Part shown: positions 1-6,176 of the stretch, in pieces
How positions within the stretch are numbered: position 1 is the stretch's first letter
Layout of the letters: each line of letters begins with the position of its first letter
Assembly (NCBI GenBank): GCA_017517815.1
Contig: JAFWYA010000003.1
Coordinates: 1-6,361 of the forward strand
Length of the DNA stretch: 6,361 nucleotides
Reading direction: 5' to 3'
DNA from: Clostridia bacterium
GTDB taxonomy: Bacteria; Bacillota_A; Clostridia; Christensenellales; Aristaeellaceae
Notes under the pieces: model-generated
What the model saw: only the letters and a program-made list of their open reading frames with translations
The model's database searches: none
What the model was told of the DNA's origin: nothing
Program-made: the position numbers and the translations under genes

Positions 1-1289
1 GCGGCGGCACCTTCGACGTTTCCATCCTCGAGATCGGCGACGGCGTGTTCGAAGTGCTGGCCACCAACGGCGACACCCGTCTGGGCGGCGACGACTTCGA
101 CGAGCGCATCATCAACTATGTGGCTGACCAGTTCAAGCGCGAGAACGGCATCGACCTGCGTCAGGACAAGATGGCCTATCAGCGCCTGAAGGAAGCTTCC
201 GAAAAGGCCAAGATTGACCTGTCTGGCGTGATGAGCACTAACATCAACCTGCCCTTCATCACCTCTGACGCCACCGGCCCCAAGCACCTCGACATGACCC
301 TGACCCGCGCCAAGTTCGACGAACTGACTGCTGATCTGGTTGAGCGCACCATCGATCCTGTCAACAAGGCTCTCAAGGACGCCGGCCTGACCGCCAGCCA
401 GATCGACCGTGTGATCCTCGTGGGCGGCTCCACCCGCATCCCCGCTGTGCAGGCTGCGGTTAAGAAGATCACCAACAAGGACCCCTTCAAGGGCATCAAC
501 CCCGACGAGTGCGTGGCTGTGGGCGCTGCCATCCAGGGCGGCGTGCTGGGCGGCGAAGTCAAGGACGTTCTGCTCCTCGACGTGACCCCCCTGTCTCTGG
601 GCCTGGAGACCGAAGGCCATATCTTCACCAAGCTCATTGAGCGCAACACCACCATCCCCACCAGCAAGTCTCAGGTGTTCTCCACTGCTGCCGACGGCCA
701 GACTGCTGTTGAAATTCACGTGCTGCAGGGCGAGCGTCCCATGGCTTACGACAACAAGACCCTCGGCCGCTTCCAGCTCACCGGCATCCCCGCTGCTCCC
801 CGTGGCGTGCCCCAGATCGAGGTTACCTTCAACATCGACCGCAACGGCATCGTGAACGTTTCCGCCAAGGACAAGGGCACCGGCAATGAGCAGAAGATCA
901 CCATCACCGCCTCCACCAACATGACTGAGGAAGAGATCAACCAGCGCGTGAAGGAAGCCGAGCAGTTTGCTGAGGCTGACAAGAAGCGCAAGGAAGAGGT
1001 TGAAATCCAGAATCGCGCTGATACCCTCATCTACGAGATGGAGAAGCAGCTGCGTGAAAACGGCGACAAGCTCGACGCCGCTGACAAGGAGACCGTGCAG
1101 ACCGAGATCGACAACCTCAAGAAGGTTCGCGAGACCGCTGATGCCGAGGCCCTCAAGACCGCCATGGAAGAGATGACTCAGAAGGTGTACGCCATCTTTG
1201 GCAAGCTCTACCAGCAGGAGCAGGCTCAGGGCGAAGGTCCCCAGGTCAACGACGACGGCACCATCGACGCCGACGCCGACGTACAGTAA
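1..1289 (+). CDS. dnaK: Molecular chaperone DnaK (Hsp70), 5'-truncated by window edge
   Basis: ATP-dependent cytosolic Hsp70 chaperone; it binds exposed hydrophobic segments and works with DnaJ and GrpE. The first whole codon is at base 3, and 428 codons precede the TAA. The fragment begins within the phosphate-binding GGTFDVS motif, so about 170 N-terminal residues are missing. Visible in order: LGGDDFD (from base 81), the adenosine-binding [11 protein letters not shown] (from base 420), the interdomain linker VLLLD (567-581) followed by TPLSLGLET, the beta substrate-binding domain (to about base 900), then a charged helical lid rich in E, K and Q. The tail ends in acidic DADADVQ, whereas many Hsp70s end in EEVD-like or lysine-containing acidic tails. 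The GTG at base 45 is an internal valine, not a start. Third codon positions are almost all C or G, more biased than in the downstream genes, which fits very high expression. Identity is certain; the true start is outside the window. Confidence 0.98.
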   Translation, partial: GGTFDVSILEIGDGVFEVLATNGDTRLGGDDFDERIINYVADQFKRENGIDLRQDKMAYQRLKEASEKAKIDLSGVMSTNINLPFITSDATGPKHLDMTLTRAKFDELTADLVERTIDPVNKALKDAGLTASQIDRVILVGGSTRIPAVQAAVKKITNKDPFKGINPDECVAVGAAIQGGVLGGEVKDVLLLDVTPLSLGLETEGHIFTKLIERNTTIPTSKSQVFSTAADGQTAVEIHVLQGERPMAYDNKTLGRFQLTGIPAAPRGVPQIEVTFNIDRNGIVNVSAKDKGTGNEQKITITASTNMTEEEINQRVKEAEQFAEADKKRKEEVEIQNRADTLIYEMEKQLRENGDKLDAADKETVQTEIDNLKKVRETADAEALKTAMEEMTQKVYAIFGKLYQQEQAQGEGPQVNDDGTIDADADVQ

Positions 1290-1370
1290 CCAAGGGCGCT
1301 GCCCTTGGATCCCGCCTAAGGGCTGAAAGCCCTTAGGAATCCCGGGGCTTGTCAGCGCAAGCGCTGACAA
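1290..1370. repeat. Left arm of mirror hairpin array (three stem-loops H1-H3)
   Basis: Three consecutive stem-loops begin on the base after the dnaK stop. H1 is 1290-1308: CCAAGGGC, loop GCT, GCCCTTGG. H2 is 1315-1337: 10-bp stem CCTAAGGGCT, loop GAA. H3 is 1349-1370: TTGTCAGCGC, spacer AA, GCGCTGACAA. The pairing is perfect in all three. H1 and H2 plus the following GAATCCC (1337-1343) resemble, in inverted orientation, bases 1472-1520. None is followed by a T-tract, so these are not typical intrinsic terminators. They may act as 3'-end stabilisers of dnaK mRNA or as a REP-like repeat; that role is inferred. Confidence 0.85.
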
Positions 1371-1379
1371 AGGATATAA

Positions 1380-1433
1380 ATGTTGCTTGAACCCCTTCCC
1401 GACAAATATGGAAAGGGGCTCAAGTTCTGTTAA
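1380..1433 (+). CDS. Possible 17-residue leader peptide between dnaK and dnaJ
   Basis: An ATG at 1380 opens 17 codons (MLLEPLPDKYGKGLKFC) and a TAA at 1431-1433. AAAGGA (1369-1374) lies 5 bases before the ATG, a believable ribosome binding site. The frame covers almost exactly the central hairpin of the array (1386-1424), so ribosomes translating it would open that hairpin. I do not recognise the peptide. It has no run of one amino acid like those in classical attenuation peptides. A 17-codon frame can arise by chance, and the same bases also hold a TATAAA that could be read as a -10 box. Treat as a hypothesis. Confidence 0.2.
   Translation: MLLEPLPDKYGKGLKFC
1386..1424 (+). terminator. Central hairpin H4 of the array, possible weak terminator or attenuator
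   Basis: The outer stem is CTTGA (1386-1390) with TCAAG (1420-1424). After an A/C mismatch the inner stem is CCCCTTCC (1392-1399) with GGAAAGGGG (1410-1418), carrying one bulged A. The loop is about 10 bases and AT-rich. The bases that follow, TTCTGTT (1425-1431), are only partly T-rich, so any termination would be partial. It could lower dnaJ transcription relative to dnaK. It is the one hairpin in the array whose form approaches a terminator, and it sits at the centre of symmetry. Confidence 0.4.
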
Positions 1434-1444
1434 GCAGTTCCCTT

Positions 1445-1526
1445 CTGACCGCGTAAAACGCGGTCAGCTGTGGGATTCTTAAGGGCGAAGCCCTTAAGCG
1501 GGTGCAGGGCAGAGCCCTGCAAACCC
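1445..1526. repeat. Right arm of mirror hairpin array (three stem-loops H5-H7)
   Basis: H5 is 1445-1467: CTGACCGCGT, loop AAA, ACGCGGTCAG. H6 is 1478-1498: CTTAAGGGC, loop GAA, GCCCTTAAG. H7 is 1504-1520: GCAGGGC, loop AGA, GCCCTGC. H7 can be extended by GGGT (1500-1503) pairing with ACCC (1523-1526) across a two-base AA bulge. Read on the minus strand, H7-H6-GGGATTC matches H1-H2-GAATCCC of the left arm at about 40 of 53 hand-aligned columns. H5 corresponds in position, but only loosely in sequence, to H3. The arm ends about 8 bases before the dnaJ ribosome binding site. Confidence 0.85.
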
Positions 1527-1533
1527 TTACGTA

Positions 1534-1551
1534 AAGAGGTGTAAGCTTTTG
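1534..1551 (+). promoter_or_regulatory. Ribosome binding site and TTG start codon of dnaJ
   Basis: AAGAGGTG (1534-1541) lies 7 bases before TTG (1549-1551). No ATG or GTG in this frame could encode the conserved DnaJ N-terminus, and TTG followed by GCAAAGCGCGAT gives MAKRD, the usual DnaJ beginning. The weaker start codon together with the preceding hairpins should hold DnaJ synthesis below that of DnaK. Confidence 0.85.
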
Positions 1552-2661
1552 GCAAAGCGCGATTATTACGAGGTGCTGGGCGTAAGCAAGGAAGCCACCG
1601 ACGCCGAGATCAAGAGCGCATACCGCAGAAAGGCCAAGGAGTGCCACCCTGATCTGCATCCGGACGACAAGCAGGCTGAGGAGCGTTTCAAGGAGCTTAA
1701 CGAGGCTAATGAGGTATTAAGCGACCCTCAGAAGCGCCAGCAGTATGATCAGTTTGGTTTTGACGGTCCCAATATGGGCGGCGCAGGCGGCTTTGATTTC
1801 AATGGCTTTGGCGGCATGGGCGGCTTTGAGGATATTTTCTCCAGCTTCTTTGGCGGCGGTATGGGCGGCTCGCGGCGCAACGGCCCTGTTCAGGGCAACG
1901 ACGTGCAGCATCGCATTACCATTACCTTTGAAGAGGCGGCTTTCGGCTGCGAGAAGAGCATCGACTTCTTCCGCTACGAAAACTGCGATACCTGTTCCGG
2001 TTCCGGAGCAAAGCCTGGCACGCAGCCTCAGACCTGTCCCACCTGTAAGGGCAGCGGTCAGGTGCGCACGGGCGGCGGCTTCATGGTCACAGTCCGCACC
2101 TGTCCCACCTGCGGCGGCGAGGGCAAGATCATCAAAGAAAAGTGCACCAGCTGCAACGGCACGGGGCGCATCCGCCGCAAGCGCAATCTGAAGCTGCGCA
2201 TTCCTGCCGGTATTCAGGACGGCGTCAGCCTTGTCAAGCGCGGCGAGGGCGAGCCGGGCATGCGCGGCGGCCCTGCAGGCGATTTGTATATCACCGTCAG
2301 CGTAAAGCCTCACAAGGTATTCAAGCGCGACGGCAACAACATCCTGCTGGAGATGCCCATCACTTTCACGCAGGCAGCTCTGGGTGCCGAGATCGACATT
2401 CCCACGCTGGAAAAGCCGGTCAGGCAGCGCATTCCCGAAGGCACGCAGACCGGCACGGAATTCCGCATCAAGGGCCAGGGTTTCCCGTCGCTGAAAAACG
2501 GCGTCAAGGGCGACCTGATCGTGACGGTCAACGTGGAAGTGCCGCGCAAGCTGAACGAAAAGCAGAAGGATCTGCTGCGCCAGCTGGACGAGAGTATGGG
2601 CGGCAAGGAATACGAGGGACGCAAGTCCTTCATGGACAAGATCAAGGATTTCTTCGATTGA
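1549..2661 (+). CDS. dnaJ: Chaperone protein DnaJ (Hsp40), type I
   Basis: Cytosolic co-chaperone that delivers unfolded proteins to DnaK and stimulates its ATPase. At 370 residues it is full length for the family. Domains in order: J-domain (about 1-70) with the essential HPD at residues 33-35; Gly/Phe-rich linker (about 70-113); zinc domain with four CxxCxGxG-type repeats at C146-C149, C163-C166, C185-C188 and C199-C202; then the two beta C-terminal substrate-binding domains. All eight zinc-ligand cysteines are present, which makes it a type I DnaJ rather than a CbpA-like protein. The start is TTG at 1549, chosen because the J-domain begins there and a ribosome binding site precedes it. It lies 259 bases after dnaK, with a hairpin array between, and 69 bases before prmA. 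Third positions are GC-rich but less strictly so than in dnaK. Confidence 0.98.
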   Translation: MAKRDYYEVLGVSKEATDAEIKSAYRRKAKECHPDLHPDDKQAEERFKELNEANEVLSDPQKRQQYDQFGFDGPNMGGAGGFDFNGFGGMGGFEDIFSSFFGGGMGGSRRNGPVQGNDVQHRITITFEEAAFGCEKSIDFFRYENCDTCSGSGAKPGTQPQTCPTCKGSGQVRTGGGFMVTVRTCPTCGGEGKIIKEKCTSCNGTGRIRRKRNLKLRIPAGIQDGVSLVKRGEGEPGMRGGPAGDLYITVSVKPHKVFKRDGNNILLEMPITFTQAALGAEIDIPTLEKPVRQRIPEGTQTGTEFRIKGQGFPSLKNGVKGDLIVTVNVEVPRKLNEKQKDLLRQLDESMGGKEYEGRKSFMDKIKDFFD

Positions 2662-2669
2662 TTTTCGAA

Positions 2670-2703
2670 GCCGAAGCGTACTTTTCACAGTACGCTTTTC
2701 GGC
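2670..2703 (+). terminator. Hairpin between dnaJ and prmA, possible weak terminator or processing site
   Basis: AAGCGTAC (2674-2681) pairs perfectly with GTACGCTT (2690-2697) across an 8-base loop. The stem extends through GCCG (2670-2673) with CGGC (2700-2703), leaving a two-T bulge, for 12 pairs in all. The sequence after it, GTTCTGT, is not a proper T-tract, so full termination is doubtful; partial termination or RNA processing is as likely. It ends 11 bases before the strong prmA ribosome binding site. A 6-bp alternative hairpin, CTTCGA (2652-2657) with TCGAAG (2665-2670), spans the dnaJ stop codon and shares base 2670. Confidence 0.5.
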
Positions 2704-2730
2704 GTTCTGTACACAAGGAGGTTTTCCAAC

Positions 2731-3678
2731 ATGCAATGGTGCGAAGCGGTGGTTCATACCACTACCATCGGCAGCGATATCATCAGCGAGGAACTGATGA
2801 TGCTGGGTGCTGCCGGCACTGAGATCATCGACCGTGCAGACGTGCCCGATCCCCGCAACCCGGGCGTGCACTGGGAGCTGTATGACCCCAAAATGCTGGA
2901 TGAAATGCCCGAGGACGTGCTGGTCAAGGGCTGGTTTGAACTCAACGAGCACACCATGGACGTGCTCAATAATGTGCGTCAGCGTTTGGGCGAGCTGAAA
3001 AACGATGCCTTCATTGATATGGGCACGCTCGAACTGGAAATGCAGAATGTGGCCGACGAAGACTGGGCCGAAAACTGGAAAAAGTATTACAAGCCCTTCC
3101 GCATCGGCAGCCATCTGGTGGTTAAGCCCACCTGGGAGCCCTATGAGGCGCAGGCGGATGACCTGATCATTGAGCTGGATCCCGGTATGGCTTTCGGTAC
3201 CGGCACGCACGAGACCACCAACATGTGCATGCAGTTGCTGGAGAAACATCTGCAGGATGGCATGCGCGTGATGGATGTTGGCACCGGCAGCGGCATCCTG
3301 GCCATTGCGGCGGCCCGTCTGGGCGCGAAGAACATCCTCGCCATTGACATTGACCCCGATGCGGTGAAGGTTGCTATTGAGAATGTGGAACTCAACGGCG
3401 TGCAGGATCATGTGCGCGTGGTTGTGGGCGACCTGTGCAAGAGCGAAGCCATGCCCTGCGATCTGGCGGTAGCCAATATTGTGGCCGACGCTATCTGCAT
3501 GCTGGCTGGGCCTTTGACCCGCCATCTGGAAAAGGACAGGCTGCTCATCTGCTCCGGCATCATCCGCGAGCGCGAGCAGGATGTGATGAACGCTGCCACC
3601 GAAGCTGGCTATACCCTGTTTGACCGCATCGAAAAGGGCGAATGGGTCGCTCTGGCGCTGAAGAACGAGGGCAAGTAA
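2731..3678 (+). CDS. prmA: Ribosomal protein L11 methyltransferase PrmA
   Basis: SAM-dependent enzyme that methylates amino groups of ribosomal protein L11. The 315 residues match the family length. An N-terminal substrate-recognition domain is followed by a Rossmann-fold class I methyltransferase domain. Seen: the PrmA hallmark AFGTGTHETT (residues 154-163); SAM-binding motif I DVGTGSG (182-188); the acidic motif II region AIDIDPDAV just after it; and AN-I-V (248-251), the position of the family's N-I motif near the active site. The start is well supported: AAGGAGG (2715-2721) lies 9 bases before ATG. The gene follows dnaJ as in many Firmicutes, and its TAA directly abuts the rsmE ATG, so the two are surely cotranscribed and may be translationally coupled. 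Nothing is truncated or unusual. Confidence 0.96.
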   Translation: MQWCEAVVHTTTIGSDIISEELMMLGAAGTEIIDRADVPDPRNPGVHWELYDPKMLDEMPEDVLVKGWFELNEHTMDVLNNVRQRLGELKNDAFIDMGTLELEMQNVADEDWAENWKKYYKPFRIGSHLVVKPTWEPYEAQADDLIIELDPGMAFGTGTHETTNMCMQLLEKHLQDGMRVMDVGTGSGILAIAAARLGAKNILAIDIDPDAVKVAIENVELNGVQDHVRVVVGDLCKSEAMPCDLAVANIVADAICMLAGPLTRHLEKDRLLICSGIIREREQDVMNAATEAGYTLFDRIEKGEWVALALKNEGK

Positions 3679-4428
3679 ATGCATCGCTTCTATATTGATA
3701 CGCCAATTGCGGAAACTGGCGTGCAGGTTGTGCTGTCAGCGGAAGAAAGCGCCCATGCCGCGCGCGTGCTGCGTCTGCGCCCTGGCGAGGAAGTGCGGCT
3801 GCTTGATGGCGTGAATCTGTGGGCTGCAACGCTGGATAATGTCGATCCGAAGGAAACATCGGTCGTTGTAATGGAAAAGTGTGCGTCCCCGGAAGCACCT
3901 GCGCAGGCGGTACTGATTCAGGGACTGCCCAAGGCAGACAAGCTGGAGCTCATTGCACAGAAGGGCACAGAGCTTGGTATGTGGGAACTGTGGCCGGTGG
4001 AGATGGAACGCAGTGTTGCCAGGGCTGACAAAGCCGACAAGGGCGAAAAAAAACGCGAGCGTCTCGGCCGTATCGCTATGGAAGCGGCCAAGCAGAGTGG
4101 GCGTGCGCATGTGCCGGAGGTGGCTTCGACCATTTCCTTTGCCAAAGTGCTTGAAAAGCTGGATGACATCGATCTGGTGCTGGTTGCCTGGGAAGAAGAA
4201 CACGCTCTGCCTATGTCTCAGGCTGTGAAGTCTTATGTTGACAAGCATGGCTTTCCTGACCGCGTGGCGATCGTGATCGGCCCGGAAGGCGGCATCTCGC
4301 AGGCGGAATGGCAGAAGCTGCACGACGCAGGCGCGGTGAGCGTAACGCTCGGCCCGCGCATCTTACGCACTGAGACGGCAGGCCTTTGCGCACTGAGCGT
4401 GCTGTGGACCGCACTTGGTGAAATGTGA
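3679..4428 (+). CDS. rsmE: 16S rRNA (uracil-1498-N3)-methyltransferase RsmE
   Basis: Methylates N3 of U1498 of 16S rRNA, in the decoding region of the small subunit. At 249 residues it has the normal family length. The N-terminal PUA-like RNA-binding part includes SAEESAHAARVLRLRPGE. The C-terminal SPOUT (trefoil-knot) methyltransferase domain shows LPKADKLELIAQKGTELG, EAAKQSGR, the SAM-binding IGPEGG (200-205), and the knot segment LGPRILRTETA (224-234). The ATG follows the prmA stop with no intervening base; a GAGG at 3667-3670 inside the prmA end could serve as ribosome binding site. A run of eight A (4046-4053) encodes part of a lysine-rich segment. Its TGA overlaps the ribosome binding site of mtaB. 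Identity is secure from the SPOUT motifs. Confidence 0.96.
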   Translation: MHRFYIDTPIAETGVQVVLSAEESAHAARVLRLRPGEEVRLLDGVNLWAATLDNVDPKETSVVVMEKCASPEAPAQAVLIQGLPKADKLELIAQKGTELGMWELWPVEMERSVARADKADKGEKKRERLGRIAMEAAKQSGRAHVPEVASTISFAKVLEKLDDIDLVLVAWEEEHALPMSQAVKSYVDKHGFPDRVAIVIGPEGGISQAEWQKLHDAGAVSVTLGPRILRTETAGLCALSVLWTALGEM

Positions 4429-4440
4429 GGAGAAATCAGA

Positions 4441-5730
4441 ATGCAAAAGACCGTTTGCTTCACCACACTGGGATGCAAGGTCAACCAATATGATACGCAG
4501 GCGATGCTTGAACAGTTTGAAAAGCATGGCTACAAGGCTTCTGAGCCCGGTGTTGCCGCTGACGTGTATGTGGTCAATACCTGCACGGTAACGGGCACGG
4601 GCGACAAAAAGAGCATGCAGATCATCCGCCGCTGCCGCAGGCGCAATCCCGGCGCTGAACTGGTGGTCACTGGCTGCCTGGCACAGCGTATGGGTGAAAA
4701 GCTGCGTGAAACTGGCGCAAGACTGGTGCTGGGCACACAGTATCGTGCGCAAATTGTGGAACTGCTTGAAAAAGCCATTGCTGAAAACACGCAGATCGTG
4801 GCGGTAGACGGCGTAGAAGGCGTGCCTTACGAGCCGCTTATCATCCACAACCATGAGGGTCACACCCGTGCTGTGATGAAAATTCAGGAAGGCTGCGACA
4901 ATCGCTGCACCTACTGCATCATTCCGTCAGTGCGCGGAACAATTCGTTCTCGCCCGATTGAGGCGATTCGTGAAGAGGCCGAAGCGCTTGCAAAAGCCGG
5001 TTTTCAGGAACTGGTGCTTACGGGCATTCATCTCACCAGCTATGGCCGCGACCTTGAAGGACGTCCTTCGCTGGCAGAGGCTGTGAAGGCAGCCTGTGTG
5101 GAGGGCGTGACCCGCGTGCGTCTGGGTTCGCTGGAACCGCGTGTAGCTACTGAAGCGTTTGTGGAGGAAATTGCAAAACTTCCGCAGATCTGTCCGCAGT
5201 TTCATCTGGCGCTGCAGTCGGGCAGTGATTCGGTACTCAGGCGCATGAAGCGAGGATATAATACCACACAGTTTTTTGCAGCGGCTGAACGCATTCGTAA
5301 AGCGTGGCCCAACGCGGCATTTACCACCGACGTGATCGTCGGTTTCCCTGGCGAAACGGAAGAGGAGTTTGCCCAAACGCTGCAATTCAGTGAGAAGATC
5401 GGCTTTGCCCGCATGCATGTGTTCCCCTTCAGCCCGCGCGAGACCACACCTGCAGCCGAAATGCCCGACCAGATTTCTGAACATGTAAAGGCGGAACGCG
5501 TAAAGCGGCTGATTGCCCTGGGTGATGACCTGGCATGCAGGTATCATGAGCAGCAGCTTGGCAAAACTGTGCCTGTCTTATTGGAAGAAAGCCTTGAGGA
5601 TGGCAGTATGGTGGGTTATACGCCGGAGTATATCCATGTGCGCGTTCCTGGGGGCGAAAGCGGAAGTGTTGTAAACGTACGCCTTACAGCTGTCGATGGC
5701 GACGGTATGCTGGGCGAGTACGCAGAGTGA
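4441..5730 (+). CDS. mtaB: tRNA t6A37 methylthiotransferase MtaB
   Basis: Radical-SAM enzyme with two iron-sulfur clusters that converts t6A at tRNA position 37 to ms2t6A, which helps decoding of ANN codons. There are 429 residues. The N-terminal methylthiotransferase domain holds the three auxiliary-cluster cysteines C12 (LGCKVNQ), C48 (NTCTVT) and C79 (TGCLAQR). The radical-SAM CxxxCxxC is C152-C156-C159 (GCDNRCTYC). Further radical-SAM segments are LQSGSDSVL (258-266) and VIVGFPGE (298-305). A TRAM RNA-binding domain forms about residues 370-429. LGCKVNQ and YCIIP with no N-terminal extension point to MtaB rather than MiaB, RimO or the eukaryote-like group; the operon position agrees. AGGAGA (4428-4433), overlapping the rsmE stop, lies 7 bases before the ATG. 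Confidence 0.94.
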   Translation: MQKTVCFTTLGCKVNQYDTQAMLEQFEKHGYKASEPGVAADVYVVNTCTVTGTGDKKSMQIIRRCRRRNPGAELVVTGCLAQRMGEKLRETGARLVLGTQYRAQIVELLEKAIAENTQIVAVDGVEGVPYEPLIIHNHEGHTRAVMKIQEGCDNRCTYCIIPSVRGTIRSRPIEAIREEAEALAKAGFQELVLTGIHLTSYGRDLEGRPSLAEAVKAACVEGVTRVRLGSLEPRVATEAFVEEIAKLPQICPQFHLALQSGSDSVLRRMKRGYNTTQFFAAAERIRKAWPNAAFTTDVIVGFPGETEEEFAQTLQFSEKIGFARMHVFPFSPRETTPAAEMPDQISEHVKAERVKRLIALGDDLACRYHEQQLGKTVPVLLEESLEDGSMVGYTPEYIHVRVPGGESGSVVNVRLTAVDGDGMLGEYAE

Positions 5731-5747
5731 TCATTATTTCAGAAAGC

Positions 5748-5762
5748 GAGGATTCATTTATG
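5748..5762 (+). promoter_or_regulatory. Ribosome binding site deciding the HIT-gene start
   Basis: GAGG (5748-5751, within GCGAGGA) lies 8 bases before ATG at 5760. A GTG at 5727, overlapping the mtaB stop as GTGA, would add 11 residues (MIIISESEDSF) that do not look like the family N-terminus. The ATG gives MQDCLFCKI, which starts as HinT proteins do, so it is preferred. Confidence 0.75.
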
Positions 5763-6104
5763 CAGGATTGTCTGTTCTGTAAGATCATGGCTGGTGAAAT
5801 TCCTTCCAAAAAGGTTTATGAGGACGAATTCACCTATGCATTTCACGATATCGCGCCTCAGGCGCCGGTGCATGTGCTGGTGATCAGCAAAAAGCATACT
5901 CCTGACGTGGCGCACAATGCCGACCTGAGTGATCAGGAACTGGCTGCATGCCTGCGCACCTGCGCCAAGGTGGCTGAGCTGACCGGTATTGCCCAAAGCG
6001 GTTATCGTGTGGTCAACAACTGCGGTGAAAATGCATGCCAGACGGTGAAACATATGCATTATCATGTGATTGGCGGCGAAAAACTGTCCGAAAAGATGGC
6101 TTGA
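5760..6104 (+). CDS. hinT: HIT-family purine nucleotide phosphoramidase / hydrolase (HinT-like)
   Basis: Small cytosolic hydrolase of the histidine-triad superfamily. HinT enzymes cleave AMP-phosphoramidates and aminoacyl-AMP; the exact substrate here cannot be read from sequence. At 114 residues it has the usual HinT length. Seen: CLFC (C4, C7) with H46, a likely structural zinc site together with a triad-region histidine; the ISKKHTPDV segment; GYRVVNNCG; and the catalytic triad HMHYHVI with H98, H100 and H102. The loop before the triad reads GENACQTV where many HinT proteins have G-x-D/N-G-G-Q-T/S-V, an Ala-Cys in place of Gly-Gly. It lies 29 bases after mtaB, probably in the same transcript. 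The Hint branch is preferred over Fhit or GalT because of length and motif spacing. Confidence 0.93.
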   Translation: MQDCLFCKIMAGEIPSKKVYEDEFTYAFHDIAPQAPVHVLVISKKHTPDVAHNADLSDQELAACLRTCAKVAELTGIAQSGYRVVNNCGENACQTVKHMHYHVIGGEKLSEKMA

Positions 6105-6136
6105 CAGGAAAATTACATCGAAAACAAATTTTCTTG
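6105..6136 (+). other. AT-rich hairpin between the HIT gene and the rpsU promoter
   Basis: GAAAATT (6108-6114) pairs perfectly with AATTTTC (6127-6133). Outer pairs C6105-G6136, A6106-T6135 and a G-T wobble extend it to 10 pairs with a 12-base loop. It begins just after the HIT stop codon and ends one base before the -35 box. The AT-rich stem and lack of a GC core make it a poor intrinsic terminator. It could still mark the operon's 3' end. Confidence 0.3.
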
Positions 6137-6165
6137 TTGACTCTACGGCAGATAAGCGCTATAAT
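6137..6165 (+). promoter_or_regulatory. Sigma-A promoter for rpsU
   Basis: -35 TTGACT (6137-6142, five of six consensus bases), a 17-base spacer, and a perfect -10 TATAAT (6160-6165). Transcription should begin near 6171-6173, giving a leader of about 60 bases before the rpsU start. The AT-rich bases upstream (6121-6135) could act as an UP-like element. This separates rpsU from the dnaK-to-HIT operon. Confidence 0.88.
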
Positions 6166-6176
6166 ATATACATGTT

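Noticed and set aside
1290..1526. CRISPR array
   Set aside because: The repeats are self-complementary hairpins in inverted orientation, not regularly spaced direct repeats with unique spacers.
1290..1548. CIRCE or CtsR operator before dnaJ
   Set aside because: No TTAGCACTC-N9-GAGTGCTAA and no tandem GGTCAAA heptads are present; the inverted repeats here have different sequences and short loops. CIRCE, if used, would lie upstream of the window.
1717..3684. A 655-codon open frame on the minus strand running antisense across dnaJ and prmA
   Set aside because: It is in register with the sense codons, where antisense stops require TTA, CTA or TCA sense codons. These are rare in this GC-rich coding sequence, and its end is exactly the TTA leucine codon of dnaJ at 1717. 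The product is His/Ala/Gln-rich with no recognisable domain and no ribosome binding site that I can see.
3736..4323. A 195-codon minus-strand frame inside rsmE
   Set aside because: Antisense shadow of a confidently identified SPOUT methyltransferase; composition is typical of reversed coding sequence.
4927..5547. A 206-codon minus-strand frame inside mtaB
   Set aside because: Overlaps a clearly real radical-SAM gene; no motif or start signal, so a shadow of codon bias.
5727..5759. GTG at 5727 as the HIT-gene start, overlapping the mtaB stop
   Set aside because: It would add 11 residues unlike HinT N-termini, while ATG at 5760 has a properly spaced GAGG and begins with the conserved CLFCKI region.
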